Both the position numbers and the translations under genes were made by a program. Positions 1 to 12,065 of a DNA stretch of 64,000 nt are shown piece by piece. This stretch comes from Endocalyx cinctus (taxonomy: Eukaryota; Ascomycota; Sordariomycetes; Amphisphaeriales; Apiosporaceae). How positions within the stretch are numbered: the stretch's first letter is position 1; every line of letters begins with the position of its first letter. The stretch spans positions 248,001 through 312,000 of the forward strand of contig BCKC01000008.1 in the NCBI GenBank assembly GCA_001600455.1, in the 5' to 3' direction. Under the pieces are notes generated by a model, which saw nothing but the letters and a program-made list of their open reading frames with translations, searched no databases and had not been told where the DNA came from.

Positions 1-1392
1 TCTCTCTGTCTATCTCCCCTGTGGATTCAATACTTTTTTTTATAGAAAGAAATAAAAACAAAAAGGAAAAAAAAGAGAGAGAGGGAAACGAAAATAAACC
101 GTTTGTCTTTCCACCCGACCAATGATTTTTCTAGTAGAAGGGGAATAGAAAAAAAAAGAAAAGGGATTATTTAGTGGTAAGTTAGGGAGCAGATAAATAG
201 ATAACGAGTAAGTTTAGCTTGTAAGCTATACGGACCATGCAGTCATACTATGTCAACGCCCTCGTTCGGTAGAAAGGTGAATAGTATGATGAGGCTAATT
301 GACGAATGATAGCTTTCTTAGTCTATTAATGCAGGGTAGGAGGTAAGAATGTGATGTTATGCAAGACTCTATGGTCTTATAACCCACACATATACTTTTG
401 CTTATCAGTAGTAAACGCCGTCACCGGAGGGGTGAAGTATAAGGTGAGGCTTGAGCAAGTATAATTGAGTTAATTAAAAGACAGAATTGGTAGAAGGGGG
501 AAAGAAAAAGGAAGGAAATAATTAGATGTTATAATTATTGTCAAACAAATCAAAGTACCGAAATCTATCTTGTGGTTAGAGTTTATACACGTATGTACCT
601 TAAGACTTAAGGGATCTCAAGATTTATCCCGAGGGTGCCCACTCAAACTGTAACTATGTGAGCGGTCTACGTTACCGATCTCGTGAAACGAATTCTGGCC
701 GTCATCGGTTTTCCTTGAAATTTATTAATAAAGCTTCTTACATACTTAGCAAGTTATTAGGTACCACTTTTACTATAAAAGGGCATTCGGTTACCGGTAC
801 TGTATTGTACTGATAAGAGCAGTTTGGTTATTCGATACCGAATAGTTTGTAACCTTTTTCGGCCTATTGCCAAGAATCCACTCGTAATTCATTACAGCCG
901 ACTATCGTACCAAAACTGCGGTAACGGAAACTATCGGGTGGGTTTAGAGAGAAGATAAAGAGACCCTTCGTTCGTTTTCCTTTTCACCGCCGGGAATACA
1001 TACAGTAGTACATAGGACTAGGCCAAGTACAGTACTAAAATAACGAAATTAATATATAGGTACTATGTAAGTATTGTGGCGTACACATATATTGTACTAC
1101 TCTGGCGCCTGGTTTCGTCTGGTCTGGTCTGGTCTGTGGCTTCCGCTACTAAACGATATCAACGATAACAAGATAAGCCGATAAGGCGCAATGTTGAAAA
1201 AAGTTCATTCAACATTCACAGGTCCACTACAGTAATAGTTCAAATTCATATATCGTCATACCCTCACTCTTTTCCACAACCAAATTACAGTCAAGTTCAC
1301 TCGTAATTCGTTTCTGATTTACTTTCCAACACCTCACCTTACTTCATACCAAAAAAAAAAAAAAAAAAAAAAAATCGTGTTCACACGTCAAT
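1..1392. other. Intergenic, no gene recognised
   Basis: No reading frame here resembles a protein. The stretch is AT-rich with a short TCTGG tandem (1118-1137) and an uninterrupted tract of 24 A (1351-1374) that ends 18 bases before the TOM5 start codon. Such A tracts commonly exclude nucleosomes, so it may be part of the TOM5 promoter (inference). Confidence 0.6.
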
Positions 1393-1777
1393 ATGTTTGG
1401 CCGTAAGTAAAAACCATTACTACTCCCCAGCTTCTCCTGCAACTAGCCTTGTGCTTTGATGAAATCAACGAGGACAAAGCTATTATTCCTTGTAAAAAAT
1501 ATAAAAAATACATGAATGGATAAACTGACAAAAAATCAACAGCCCAACCCCCCCAGTTGACCAAAGAGGAGCTCTCCCAGCTCGAGGACGAGGCGGCCAT
1601 AACTGTGAAGACTTTTCTCGGAACGGCTGTTGCGTTGTGGTTCGGTATGTCTCTTCGTCTCCTCCCCCCTCATGTCTTTTTTTTTTTTTTCTTTTCTTGG
1701 GTCCGTATATCTAACCAAGTATACATGAACTTTTGCGTATAGCACCCTTCATAATCGACTTCATTCCATTCATTTAG
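1393..1777 (+). CDS. TOM5: Mitochondrial import receptor subunit Tom5 (three exons)
   Basis: Small tail-anchored subunit of the TOM complex of the mitochondrial outer membrane, which passes precursor proteins from receptors to the Tom40 channel. Spliced CDS is join(1393..1402,1543..1644,1743..1777), giving 48 residues, the usual size for fungal Tom5. Exon 1 encodes only Met-Phe-Gly plus one base; the donor GTAAGT at 1403 and the acceptor ending at 1542 restore the frame. The protein starts MFGPQPPQLTKEEL, followed by an acidic stretch and a single hydrophobic segment (TAVALWFAPFIIDFIPFI), matching the family layout of MFGG-x-QPP, an acidic helix and a C-terminal anchor ending near SPFAIDF. 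The second intron (donor GTATGT at 1645) lies within the membrane segment. Identification rests on family resemblance over a short sequence, but the agreement in start, length and topology is good. Confidence 0.85.
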
Positions 1778-2747
1778 ATGGGCCATTTTAATTTATCCGT
1801 CTGATTCCAACCTTTCACAAAAACACTCGCAGTCAGGCCCATATGCAAAGCGAAAACCACAGATGGAAGGACGCTTTCGGCATGGGTTTAATTGGGAAAC
1901 AAAGGAAAGGGAACAAGCATAGAACGGTATACGAAATATCATCAATTCGTATACCATATAATTCAACAAAAAAAGGGGGCACGAACCTCTACACGAAAGC
2001 ATGATATGATATGCGGGGAACGAGCGTTAATACGACCTGCTTATCCTGCACATAAAACCCTGGTTCTTGAAATGGAGAGATGGGCAAAATTTGTTAGTAC
2101 TGCAGGATGTGTATATACATATTTTTGTACGTGTTAATTCTTTTGTACGATACGTGTATATATACATACGGGAGGGGGGAGTGATCGAACGGAACGGAAC
2201 GGACATGAAAAATAGATGGGTCGGCATCATCTCCTATCACTACTACTACAATGCCTATTTTCACGAAATGAGACCACGGTTCTACTTTTTATAATCACGT
2301 TCCTTCGGCTTGACATTAAACTAGCAAAAAAATGGTAGACTGCGGGTATCGATGGACGTACAATTCAATAGACGACGAGCTATACAGTCAACGTAACCAA
2401 TTATGCAGGTGACCCCGAAATATTAGCATCCTCTTCTCCCGAACGCCAGCCAGACCTTGTTTATTAATGATTTTTTCTTCGTCTTCTCCTTTCTTCCCTC
2501 ACCTAATTCCTACAAGCCAGTACAGTACTTCTTTCTTATTTGATTTTTTTTTTCTCTTTTTTTTGTGTACAGCTCGACTCCACCATCTGGATTTCCAATA
2601 CCAGGAAAATTAGTAGTATTCCTATTTATCCCCAACTCTCTCCTCGGTGACTAAGCTCAAGTTCCTAGGTAAACGGGTGAGCTTAGCATCTCATCTTTTC
2701 TGTCTCGGAGCCTTCGTCACGGACGGAAACAACTTCTAGCCGTGTCG
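1778..2747. other. Intergenic between convergent TOM5 and NUP57
   Basis: The two genes converge here, so this holds both 3' ends. The short open frames have no recognisable content. No tRNA or repeat was seen. Confidence 0.55.
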
Positions 2748-3956
2748 CTACGTCTTGGAAGATTTATTCTCAGTCTCCCAGTCTTGGTAGTCTTTCTTGA
2801 TAGCCTCCACTTGGGTTCTCAACGTCTGCAGTTGCTTATCATAGTCCTCGAGGATCTGTATCGCCACTGTTAGTTTCTATTTATTTGCAAGCGGGGAATA
2901 AAGATTACTGAAGGGATCGAGATTTTTCGCCCAAATCTTACCTTCTTCGCTTTTGCCTCGGCCTCCTCGCTCAGACCCTCCGACGCCTCAGACCCTCTTC
3001 GGTCCAGCTCGGTACGCAGCGTATCCGCGTATCCTCTAAGCAGTATCAATCGGCTCCATAATTCCTCGGTGCGCGCGCTCAGAGCAGGATCAGACAGTTC
3101 TCTATCTAGCGTCTCCAACTTTGTCTTGAGCTCGTCCTCTTCCTTATCAAGTGTATAGCCGCGATTGCGTAGGACCTGCACCTTGCTAGCGAGGGTCAAG
3201 CAGCGCTGCCGCAAGACGGCGTGTTTCCGCTTAGCGTTGAGAGCCCGCACGCTTGTCTGTAGATCATGCTGCGACATGATGGCGTCGAGAGACGAGTTTA
3301 TCGCGTGCAATGCCTGGTTGTAGTTTGAAAGTACGTTCTGCTGCATCTTCAGCCGGTCCGAGACGCCCTTAAATCCCGTCGCCAGAGCTGGCATGTAGCC
3401 CGGGGCAGGCTTGTCGTGTACTGCCTGTTCCCATTCTCGCGGGTCTTCGCCGGGGCCAGGCTGATATAAAGGTACGCGAGACTGGTCGACTTTATTGTAA
3501 AAGTAATGCTTAAAAGAGGTATTCGGGTGCGAGGGGTTCCATTTCGCGAGCAATGCTTCAACCTGCTCCGTTACGGGTTTGTGGCCTATATCATCAGATC
3601 AAATTAGTATTTCAGTAGAAAGAGGCAATCGTAATTTGTTCCAACTTACTGAGCGATTCTCGACCTGGTTCCCAGAGAGACTTTGCGAGTTGAGGTTGTT
3701 GCGCCTGGCTGGCGCCGAGGAAAGATGAAGTTAAATTCTGCGGCTGCTGTTGTTGCTGCTGCTGCTGCTGTGGTTGTTGTTGTTGCTGTCCTAATAGGCT
3801 ACCGCCAAAAACTGAGTTCTGCTGCTGGGGTTGTTGAAGTTGTGTCTGCGCTGCAGGCTGTCCGAAAAGACTACTTGTATTGTTATTTGTAGATTGGCCA
3901 AAGGCGCCTGTGGTGCTTGACCCGAAGGGTGCGGCGGGTTTTCCAAACAGCGACAT
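2748..3956 (-). CDS. NUP57: Nucleoporin Nup57/Nup54-type (three exons)
   Basis: Channel nucleoporin of the Nsp1-Nup57-Nup49 (metazoan Nup62-Nup54-Nup58) complex, which lines the nuclear pore and carries FG repeats that bind transport receptors. Spliced CDS on the minus strand is 3956..3650, 3585..2942, 2855..2748, giving 352 residues. The N-terminal third is rich in Gln, Asn, Ser and Gly with FG motifs (MSLFGKP, AFGQS, LFGQ, VFGGS); polyglutamine is encoded by CAG/CAA-type repeats around 3740-3840. After residue 100 comes the folded part, with LWEPGRESL, the KWNPSHPNTSF block and then long coiled-coil helices ending in LEDYDKQLQTLRTQV, as in Nup54/Nup57. Donors GTAAGT and GTAAGA and acceptors ATAG and ACAG fit, and phases close. 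It diverges from the complex I gene at 4628, leaving a 671-bp shared promoter. Confidence 0.9.
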
Positions 3957-4627
3957 AGCTCTAAATTATTTTTTTATAGTATGACCGCCCAACGAGAAAT
4001 CCTAATGTTCTATTTGATGATGATGATGAAAATCGGACGAGAAAGAGGAATTCAACGTGTTCGCGTCACGCTGAACTTCGCGTCGGTATTGATATAGCTG
4101 AAAAATAAGAAAAGTTCAGGTATCATCGCATGGTCACCGTAGAATTTTTATTTATTTATTCTTTAACCGTTCTCGAAATGCAATACAGTTGGAATAACCA
4201 CCTCCTCTTTCTCCTTTTTTAGATCTCGAAGTAGGATAAATCGTTAAGGTGTGATGACGATGATTGTTGATGTATTTGGAGAGCAAATGTTATGATTTTC
4301 GGCTTCGCAGAAAATGAATATTTCTATGTATATTATTTCATCTAGGCGGGATTGGAGAACAGGGACCTAAAAGCACTAGCTTCAGAGCTTAGGTACGTGT
4401 TGCTGCTATCTTATCAGCTTATTGGAAGCTAACCTTTAAGGTGACAGTGTGAATTGGGCTGATTAAGTAGTTGTGGCTTAAATAATAGCTCATTCAGCCT
4501 CGAAGTGGCTTAACCCAATCAGCATCTTTCATTTGCTAACCAACTATTCTGCAAATGCTCCATTTTCGAGCTTCTCGACGATAAACGAACGACATTGAAA
4601 TCAAATAATCTCAACACAACCGCAATC
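3957..4627. promoter_or_regulatory. Divergent promoter region NUP57 / NDUFA8
   Basis: Non-coding stretch between two head-to-head housekeeping genes. It contains a short GAT triplet run (4015-4029) and AT-rich tracts. No specific operator could be named; the function follows from gene orientation. Confidence 0.5.
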
Positions 4628-5548
4628 ATGGCTTCCCGACCTCCAGTGTAAGTATCGAAATTTTTGAGGAACATATATAAAATATCAATTGACTTATACA
4701 TTCCTTTATTTTATCAATTGGTGACCGTTTAGAAGTGGATTACGTTCCGTCGCTAACTCTCTCATCAAATAGCTTCAATCAACACAACTTCATCGATCTC
4801 ACCCCCCTCCCGGACTCCGTTCCGAAAGTCAAGGAGGTCGGCGCCACATCTGCCCCTCTTATGTCCGCATCTTTCTTCATCGGTGCGCGATGTAGACCTT
4901 ACAACGATGACTACATGATGTGCAAGAACGAGAACCCCGGCAGAGGAGAATTCGAATGTCTGAAGGAGGGTCGCAGAGTCACCAGATGTGCCTCGAGCGT
5001 GTACGTTGCGTCATTCATTACAAAAAACTTGGGTCTTCGCAAAACCTTCTTGGATCGTTACTCTTGTGGGGAATTACGAGGCTTCGATCCGCAAGTGACA
5101 AAGCAAGATATAGCTAGCTGACCGAGACCAACAAATATGATAACAGGATTGAGGATATCAACACACACTGCTTAGACGAGTTCCGCAAGCACTGGCAATG
5201 CCTTGACAACAATAACCACCAGATGTGGCAATGCCGCAAGCCCGAGTGGAAGCTGAACAAATGCGTATACGATAACTTGGTACGCTTGATTTCCCTACCC
5301 TGACACTATCGGGTTTTTACGGTGTGTAGAGCCAGATTTCTAACGATAAATAACGACAGAAACTTGAGAAAGAACTCCCCGACACTCCCAAGAACTCTAT
5401 CCCCGTCCATCTCCGAACAAAACCGATCTATGCGCACTACCCCATCCTCAGAGATCCGGGTCAGCCGCCGTACGGCAAGTCCGTGTTGCCGCCTTCGGCC
5501 CAGGCCGCGCAGGAAGCTGCTGCGGCACAGGAGAAGGCGTCGGCTTGA
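4628..5548 (+). CDS. NDUFA8: NADH:ubiquinone oxidoreductase 20.8 kDa subunit (NDUFA8/PGIV type)
   Basis: Accessory subunit of respiratory complex I on the intermembrane-space side. Spliced CDS join(4628..4647,4773..5000,5147..5279,5360..5548) gives 189 residues. Exon 1 encodes MASRPPV and is followed by a 125-nt intron with a CTAAC branch site at 4753. The protein has four C-x9-C motifs, making two CHCH domains: CRPYNDDYMMC, CLKEGRRVTRC, CLDEFRKHWQC and CRKPEWKLNKC. This pattern marks the PGIV family, imported through the Mia40 oxidative pathway. The conserved SAPLMSASFFIGARC block precedes the first motif, and a Pro/Ala-rich tail (QPPYGKSVLPPSAQAAQEAA) ends the protein. A longer open frame starting near 4735 is intron sequence read through and was not used. 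Confidence 0.93.
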
Positions 5549-8500
5549 TGAAAGTAATATTGCCCGATTGTTCTTTTTTTTCCATTTTCTATTTTCCCTC
5601 CGCGGAGTTGTTATTGGGACTGTTCTTTACCGGCGAGATAGAAAAAGCAACTGAGGACAACCCGTGTTGTAAATATCATAGAGAAAACAAAGAGAGAGGG
5701 GGAGAATTCCAAGGCGATTGGTTCTGTCATTGAGTCTTGATGCTCATGGGGACAGGGCCGGTTTGTAAACCGAGCAATACTCTCACTATGCTATCAATCT
5801 ACTAGCCTAGGCCCATCTACCCTGTCTCCTCTTCCAACCATAACAACATCCTCTAAAGCGTTCTCGCCATGTCTGCTAGGTATTATACTCTGGGATTTAC
5901 GGCAGCGTGTTTTGCGCACTTTTCTATCGTGCGGCTCATGATATACCGATATCCGTTAGTCTGTTTATGTTTAACCCCGCGCGTAGCTAGGAGGGGATAG
6001 ACATGGTTAGCCTCGAGATATACTACTATAGCAGTGTAGGTCCCTATAGCTCAAGCTCTTTTCTAAACTTTCGTAGAAGAGCTCCTATGATTGATACATT
6101 ATTCCGCATCTGCGCATCTACTAGTTTCGAAACCCCACACCTACTAAATTTTATCTTCCTACGGCGTAGTTTATCTCTGATTCCGCACTCTAGTACGCCA
6201 AGAACATACTCCGACAGGGTATACACATATATACTAACACATTCGCTTGATCGCCGGCTTGTATGTCATCTATGTACTCTGACGTAGAAATCTTTAGCCA
6301 CGGCGCGGCTACATACGCATGATCTTCCTGCCTAGTATCCCATCATGTGTATTGAATTAGGCCGGTCGTAGCCTACCGTCCGTTCGACGTGTGGTTTGTC
6401 CCGACACGGAATCTATACGTGAGATGCTGATTGGACCGGGTCTATACCTGTCTTGCCCGCTGGCTGGATATATCACGGGATACATACAGTTGACATGATA
6501 GAAAATTATAAAAGGCTGTAAACTTTCTATATATTTGCCGGTTTTTCTTGCCTCTCTACGTAGAATTTCTCCGCATGCAGATACCCTTAGGATCGACTAC
6601 ATCGATCTATTATCATGTCTGTATCCCTCGTCCCGTATTACACCACGAACATTCGTAAATCTTTTATTCACGTGTTACGTCACGACGATGACAACATCTC
6701 TTTCGCAAAGTGAACTATACGTATAGAACATATTAAATAGTTTTTCAACATAGGCAGGCAACATAACTAAAAGGCCCGAAATGCTTCGACGTAGCAGCCA
6801 TCACCTCCATTTTCTGCGCCAAGCCGAGCAGCCGTATGTAGTGTATCCCGCGGATCGTAGCGGCGGATGCGCGCAGTGGAGTCGCTTGAATATTAACAGC
6901 ATGAGCTTATATCGAGGAGTTGAATATATTGGATGTAGCAGCTTATGGCTGATTTGTCTGCATATTTCCACGGGATGACGGAATCATCAACAGAACGCAG
7001 GGAACTTCTGCGGCAGCGTTGGAGATTTCGGGGTTTTTACGTCCAGGTATATTTATCCATAGGAAAAGCGATCACGGCAAGTTATAAGTATGGGTGGTAA
7101 GGAAGAGATCGCACATGATGTAGGCAGGTGGGCATGTTGCGTTTTCGTTTCCTCCGCCAGTCGTAGAGTTTCGAATAATTCCTAACTTTTATTCATCCAT
7201 CTCGATATTATTCAGCTTCACGGTCATTCTTCTCTCCTCGTACTTGCTGCAAGAAAACACAAGTATTGGCTGACTGGTAAAGACCGGAGGAATAGTACTC
7301 ATGTTCATTTGAGATCTTGGTCCCTTTTTTCGAGGCACGGTAGCAATGCAACGTTCTACAAGATATAGTCACCCGGGCTTGTGTAATTTGCTCATCTGCT
7401 ATGAACTGAGATGTACATTTGGTTGCCTCGGATCTAGGTAAGGAGGATGAAAAGATGGAATATCTTGAGAGTACACATGCATATCTTGAGCCACAAGCGT
7501 CTTCATCGAATCAGCCGCATAAGTATTTGTACATATCACTTTCTATCGTCTATTACTCGGCTCCCTTTCGCCACCCTAATATGCGGTGCACTCAGAAACA
7601 GAGTATCGTAGCAGGAATACAGTCACTATCACCGTAGTAGACCCCGCAGGTGTTTCTACTTCCTCAGCCTCAAGATGTTAAAATAATAATACGTAATCAA
7701 GGCAAGTACGGACCATAAAAGATTCTACGCGTGGCGGATCATCTCAGACAATTTGTTTCAACTTCTCAAGCAAGGACCCTGAATCGATTTTCTATCCCCA
7801 TAATGTGCAATGCAAAAGTTCATTGAGAAAATGATCAGACAACATGTCCAATAGTAATAAATATTGCATTTAAAATGACCATATATGACATCACCGTCTG
7901 ATACAAGATCTACGATATTGTCGTGAAAAGCATCTGAACTATAAGGATTAGATCTCAGTGGGACTCGGATATCGCGAATATTTCCTACTACTTTCTCAGC
8001 CTCCGACGTCACAGAAAGGGGCAAAAAAAAAAAAAGAGAAAAAAAGTTCATAGAAACAGTATTGTTCAACCTGAAAAGCTCCCGTGTCAGATGATTCTTA
8101 ACGATATGGAAGTGATCATTGTCACCTCTGAGTGCGGGAATTTGATTATAGTATGAGTACAACATGAAAAAAAAGAGGTCACTTGTTCACCAAGAGCACA
8201 TGGACACCGGTATATCCGAAGGATTTTTTCGTTCTTACCGGCACAGCAAAAAATGCAAATTTCCGCGGAACAGAGGTCCCGGGATCGCGCTGTCCCTGTC
8301 TCGGAGACGGCGTTTGGTATGAGACGATTACATCACTCTGAGGCAAGAATGTCTTTGATGCACTAACTACATATGCAAATATCTCACATCGGGATAATAT
8401 GAAAAAGAGAGAGGGAGAAAAGAAGAAAAACGAAAGGTAAGCCCCGTCCCATCCAAAACCTCCTTTCGTTTTGATCTCAGACATCGATCTTAGACACAAA

Positions 8501-10243
8501 GATTTGCCATCTGCTAGTGTTATTCATGCCATGCTGTAACGCGTGAAGAAGTAGTAAACCAACCAGCAATATGGCGAGGAAAGAAAACCTCATGCGAGTT
8601 CATGAGTAGTAAAGGGATCTGGTAACACCTGCTCCATATTGACATATGAAATATCTCCTGGCCGTGGTGTTCTTTTTTTTCCCGGTCAATGCATTATGTA
8701 GGAATTCTGACTCAAACACGTTTCCTGAGTAAAAAAGGGGCTTGCTTATGCAGTGTAAAATGAACCAACATATTTCTTTTCTTCAACGTGGTTATCCTAG
8801 CCGCGCAGAAGCGCGGTATTATCAACTTTTGAGAACCCACGCTAGTTTATTTGAATTCAGGAACAGAAATTTGTTGTTGGCTCGGAAAATTGGATTGAAA
8901 CTCGAAACATGGCAAACATAGATAACCTGTTATTTTTTTTTTCTTTTTCTTTCTGCTGGTCTAATTAGACTAGGTAAGCGAAAGATCCGAAATTGTTTGG
9001 CGTAGTGCCCCTAACGAAATAACTAAATAAATAAAAGATACTAAAAAGACGGCGATCTAAAATTTGAGTATCCATCAAAAAGATCGATCTCGAAAAGCAA
9101 GATAAATTGCATAGGAGCCGAAATCCTATTGTTTGTTAGTCTCCTTTTTCATCCTGCGATGTTTGTTAATATCTTTAATGAAGTACTTTTTAGTTTCGTT
9201 AGGCGAAAAGGGAATCCCCCCTCTAATCAATCCTTGCCTGGTCGTATCTCTTTTTTATCTTATTTTAAGTTGGTTCTCGTATTACAGGGTAAGAAAAATC
9301 TCACTCGTTCGTGTTGGGGATCAAAGAAGCTTCTTTTATTCTTTTTTGTCATCACGTTTAATGACGGCCAAGACTTACTGGGTAAGGTTTGCTTACCTGT
9401 GTGTGATAACGATGTTAATCTAGACCACTTACTACTAGTATTATTTGCTAGAATCATTTCATTTTCCCTTCTTTCCCCCTTCTTCTGGTGTAATGGTATA
9501 CGAGATAATAGAAAAAAAAAGAGAGGTTATTTCATTTGTAATTTTCGAATTTTCGTGGTGTATGTTGCACGCTTACTTCGTTGATGTTGATTGGTAAATA
9601 AGTGGTGAACGCCTCCACGTTTCAAGTTCATTGATCGGGCTTAAGATTATCGACTTAAGTGGGTTTTAGAGTTGAAGGGTAAGGAATTGTACAAAGGAGT
9701 CATGTCTTGAGCTACGCGGCAATCGGAGACGAGCTGTTAATATGCCATAGTAAATATGGATGTTAGTTGGTTATTCCTTGATCATACGACAAAATACTCT
9801 ACTATACGTCCACATATGTATAAATGGAAATGGTGTCTAAATCTGAAGCATTAGTGCAATATGATAATAGACGACGTTAATGTGGCTGCTTGAAAATGGG
9901 GTATTGAGATAAAAAAAAAAAAAAAAAAAAAAGCCAACGATAATACCATTGCCTTCAAGTAATATGTACTATGAATAAGGAATAAAATATAGATTTCCTA
10001 CACTACTTGTAAAACGATAATCCGGTAACGATATAGCGTGGGAAGATTCTAGATTGTAAACTAATATACCAACCGACGAGGCCGAAGATGTGGAAATTAA
10101 CCTGGTTTCAAAAGATGCCATTATTCGGGCCAAGTTCCCGAAGTTGGTCTTTTTTCTAAATAAGTGCGCTGTTTAATTCAGCTGGAAGCCCTATCTTTTT
10201 TCCAGAGATAAAATTCCTCTTTTTTTTTTTTTCTTTCTCCCGT

Positions 10244-10244
10244 N
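10244..10244. other. Undetermined base (N)
   Basis: A single N sits between T-rich and A-rich sequence, about 50 bases from a run of 11 C. It probably marks a low-quality assembly position, so lengths of nearby homopolymers should not be trusted. Confidence 0.95.
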
Positions 10245-11528
10245 TTAAAAATGAGGTCTCGGCGGGAGGATTCCTTTAGGTGATCATTTTTTAACCCCCC
10301 CCCCCCTGTGGATTTGGCGCTAAAGTGGAAGGAGGGTAGTAAATTACGGAGGGATCCTTGAGAAAATCATTGGTTTTCCCCGCTTAATCTTTTTTAGGCG
10401 AATATGCAAGGTACGGTACGGTAAATATTAGCTAATACGATGACATGGGATTCGAAACACGCTAATGTGCTGTACCTCGTCCTGCTCGTCCTTCATAAGA
10501 TCAATAACAGGTATCCATGGCTGCCATGGATATTTATCTGAAAAGTACCTCTACTTTACCACTCCTGAGGAACAAAAAAAGGGGTTGTCAACCCTATTTT
10601 GTCTGTGTCACTCTCTCGATTATCTTTGTTAACATCGGACGAACTTATTCTGCACCACGGCACGAAATAGATTGCGCATAAATATCATACTCACTAGATC
10701 ATGTTTTCCAAGGTCGAGAGTCTTAGGTAGTATATACTACGCGTAGAATAAACCACTTAACATTACGCGTACCTATCAGTAAATCAAGGTCAAGCCAGGT
10801 CAGACGTAATATATATAAATACACCACTTGATAATAAATTATATGTTTATGTAAAAGAGAATATGAATTCTTTCGGCCGACGTACAGTAGATAACTCCTT
10901 GTTGATATCATTTTATCGTTGCATTTGTACAATTACAAGAGTAAAAAAGAACTGTCAAATGACGACACTAAGCGCTTATCGTAGTATCGTTCCGGTATAG
11001 TATAGTTCTCAGCGATCGTCATATGGTGATGATGATAGGCAAAATGCTAACGCTATATCTTTTCCAGGTGATAATTTTGACCAATTGAGATGCGGAATGT
11101 TATTAGATTGTGACGTAGCTGGGATTATCCTACTCGTACAAACCCCTCTACGGTGAAGAAGTGATAATACCAAGGTAATTCCATCATGGATACAAGTAGT
11201 CGGTGATCCAGTGATCAGTCGGTGCTTACCTTACTATAAACCTTAGGTACCTATCCTGTAGGTAAGTATTTTTTTTTTCTTTTCTTTCGCATTTACTACA
11301 TTTCGTTACGTTAATTACCCTCTACAATGCACTTGTCTCTAGGCATTGAGTATGTACCGTTATCCATAAAATGTAGATTGAGGTTGATAAAGCAAACTTA
11401 AGTATTTTCAGTAATTAGTGGGTTCTATTACCCCGGTAAGCCCTGTATTATGGAACTTCGTAGTAGCGCTAGGTATATTCTTTATTCTTAGTGGTTTGTC
11501 CAAATGCCAATATTTATGGTTATATCAA

Positions 11529-11555
11529 GGTACCTAGGTACCTAAGGTAGGTACC
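11529..11555. repeat. TACCTAGGTACC-type palindromic motif array
   Basis: Overlapping palindromes GGTACC and CCTAGG alternate here (GGTACCTAGGTACC, then AAGGTAGGTACC). Related motifs recur at about 11241-11265 and 12007-12065. They form an intergenic motif family of unknown role. Confidence 0.6.
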
Positions 11556-12006
11556 AAAGTATGTATACCTGGTTACTTGTGTTTACGGTTCCTATCTTCC
11601 TCTTTTTTTTTTTTATATTGATATCATACTATTATCTAGAGAATAATCAACATTATGCGTATCAACAATAATAACAATTATCATTTCGATAACTGTAGAA
11701 TTATTGCTTTTTATCGTCGTAAGAGAAGTAACAAATATACATTGTGGATGGGAATTAATAGTTTTATTCAAAACATTCAAATCCACCAATTAAAAAACCC
11801 CCCCTCGGTGGCTTGAAATTTAGTTGTTAGGCGTTACAGTAGAATACATCACCGTTGGTCCCTGCAGATAGATGTCTTAATTTAAGTTTACTACCCCTAG
11901 TCCCCTAGTTGTTTTTGCTTACAGTGGTATGCTATAGTGTACCTAGTGAATGTACAGGTAAGGTACCCGACTCCTATCTCACTAAAGGTCAAACAACAGC
12001 TTCGTT

Positions 12007-12065
12007 ACCTTCATTACCCTAGTTGCCTAGCTACCTAAGTACCTACCTAGGGTCTAGTATAGGTA
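12007..12065. repeat. Second cluster of CCTAG / TACCTA motifs
   Basis: The segment contains CCCTAG, GCCTAG, CTACCTAAG, TACCTACCTAGG and TCTAGTATAGG in close succession. It lies about 1.45 kb upstream of the CAP-protein gene. A promoter role is possible, but only the motif density is seen. Confidence 0.5.

Noticed and set aside
7758..8499. Two consecutive minus-strand frames (135 and 106 codons)
   Set aside because: Phe/Lys/Ser-rich translations of homopolymer DNA, no motif, and no convincing splice joining them.
9129..9584. 151-codon plus-strand frame with hydrophobic stretches
   Set aside because: Begins at a non-ATG codon, and the hydrophobicity comes from T-rich DNA; no family resemblance.
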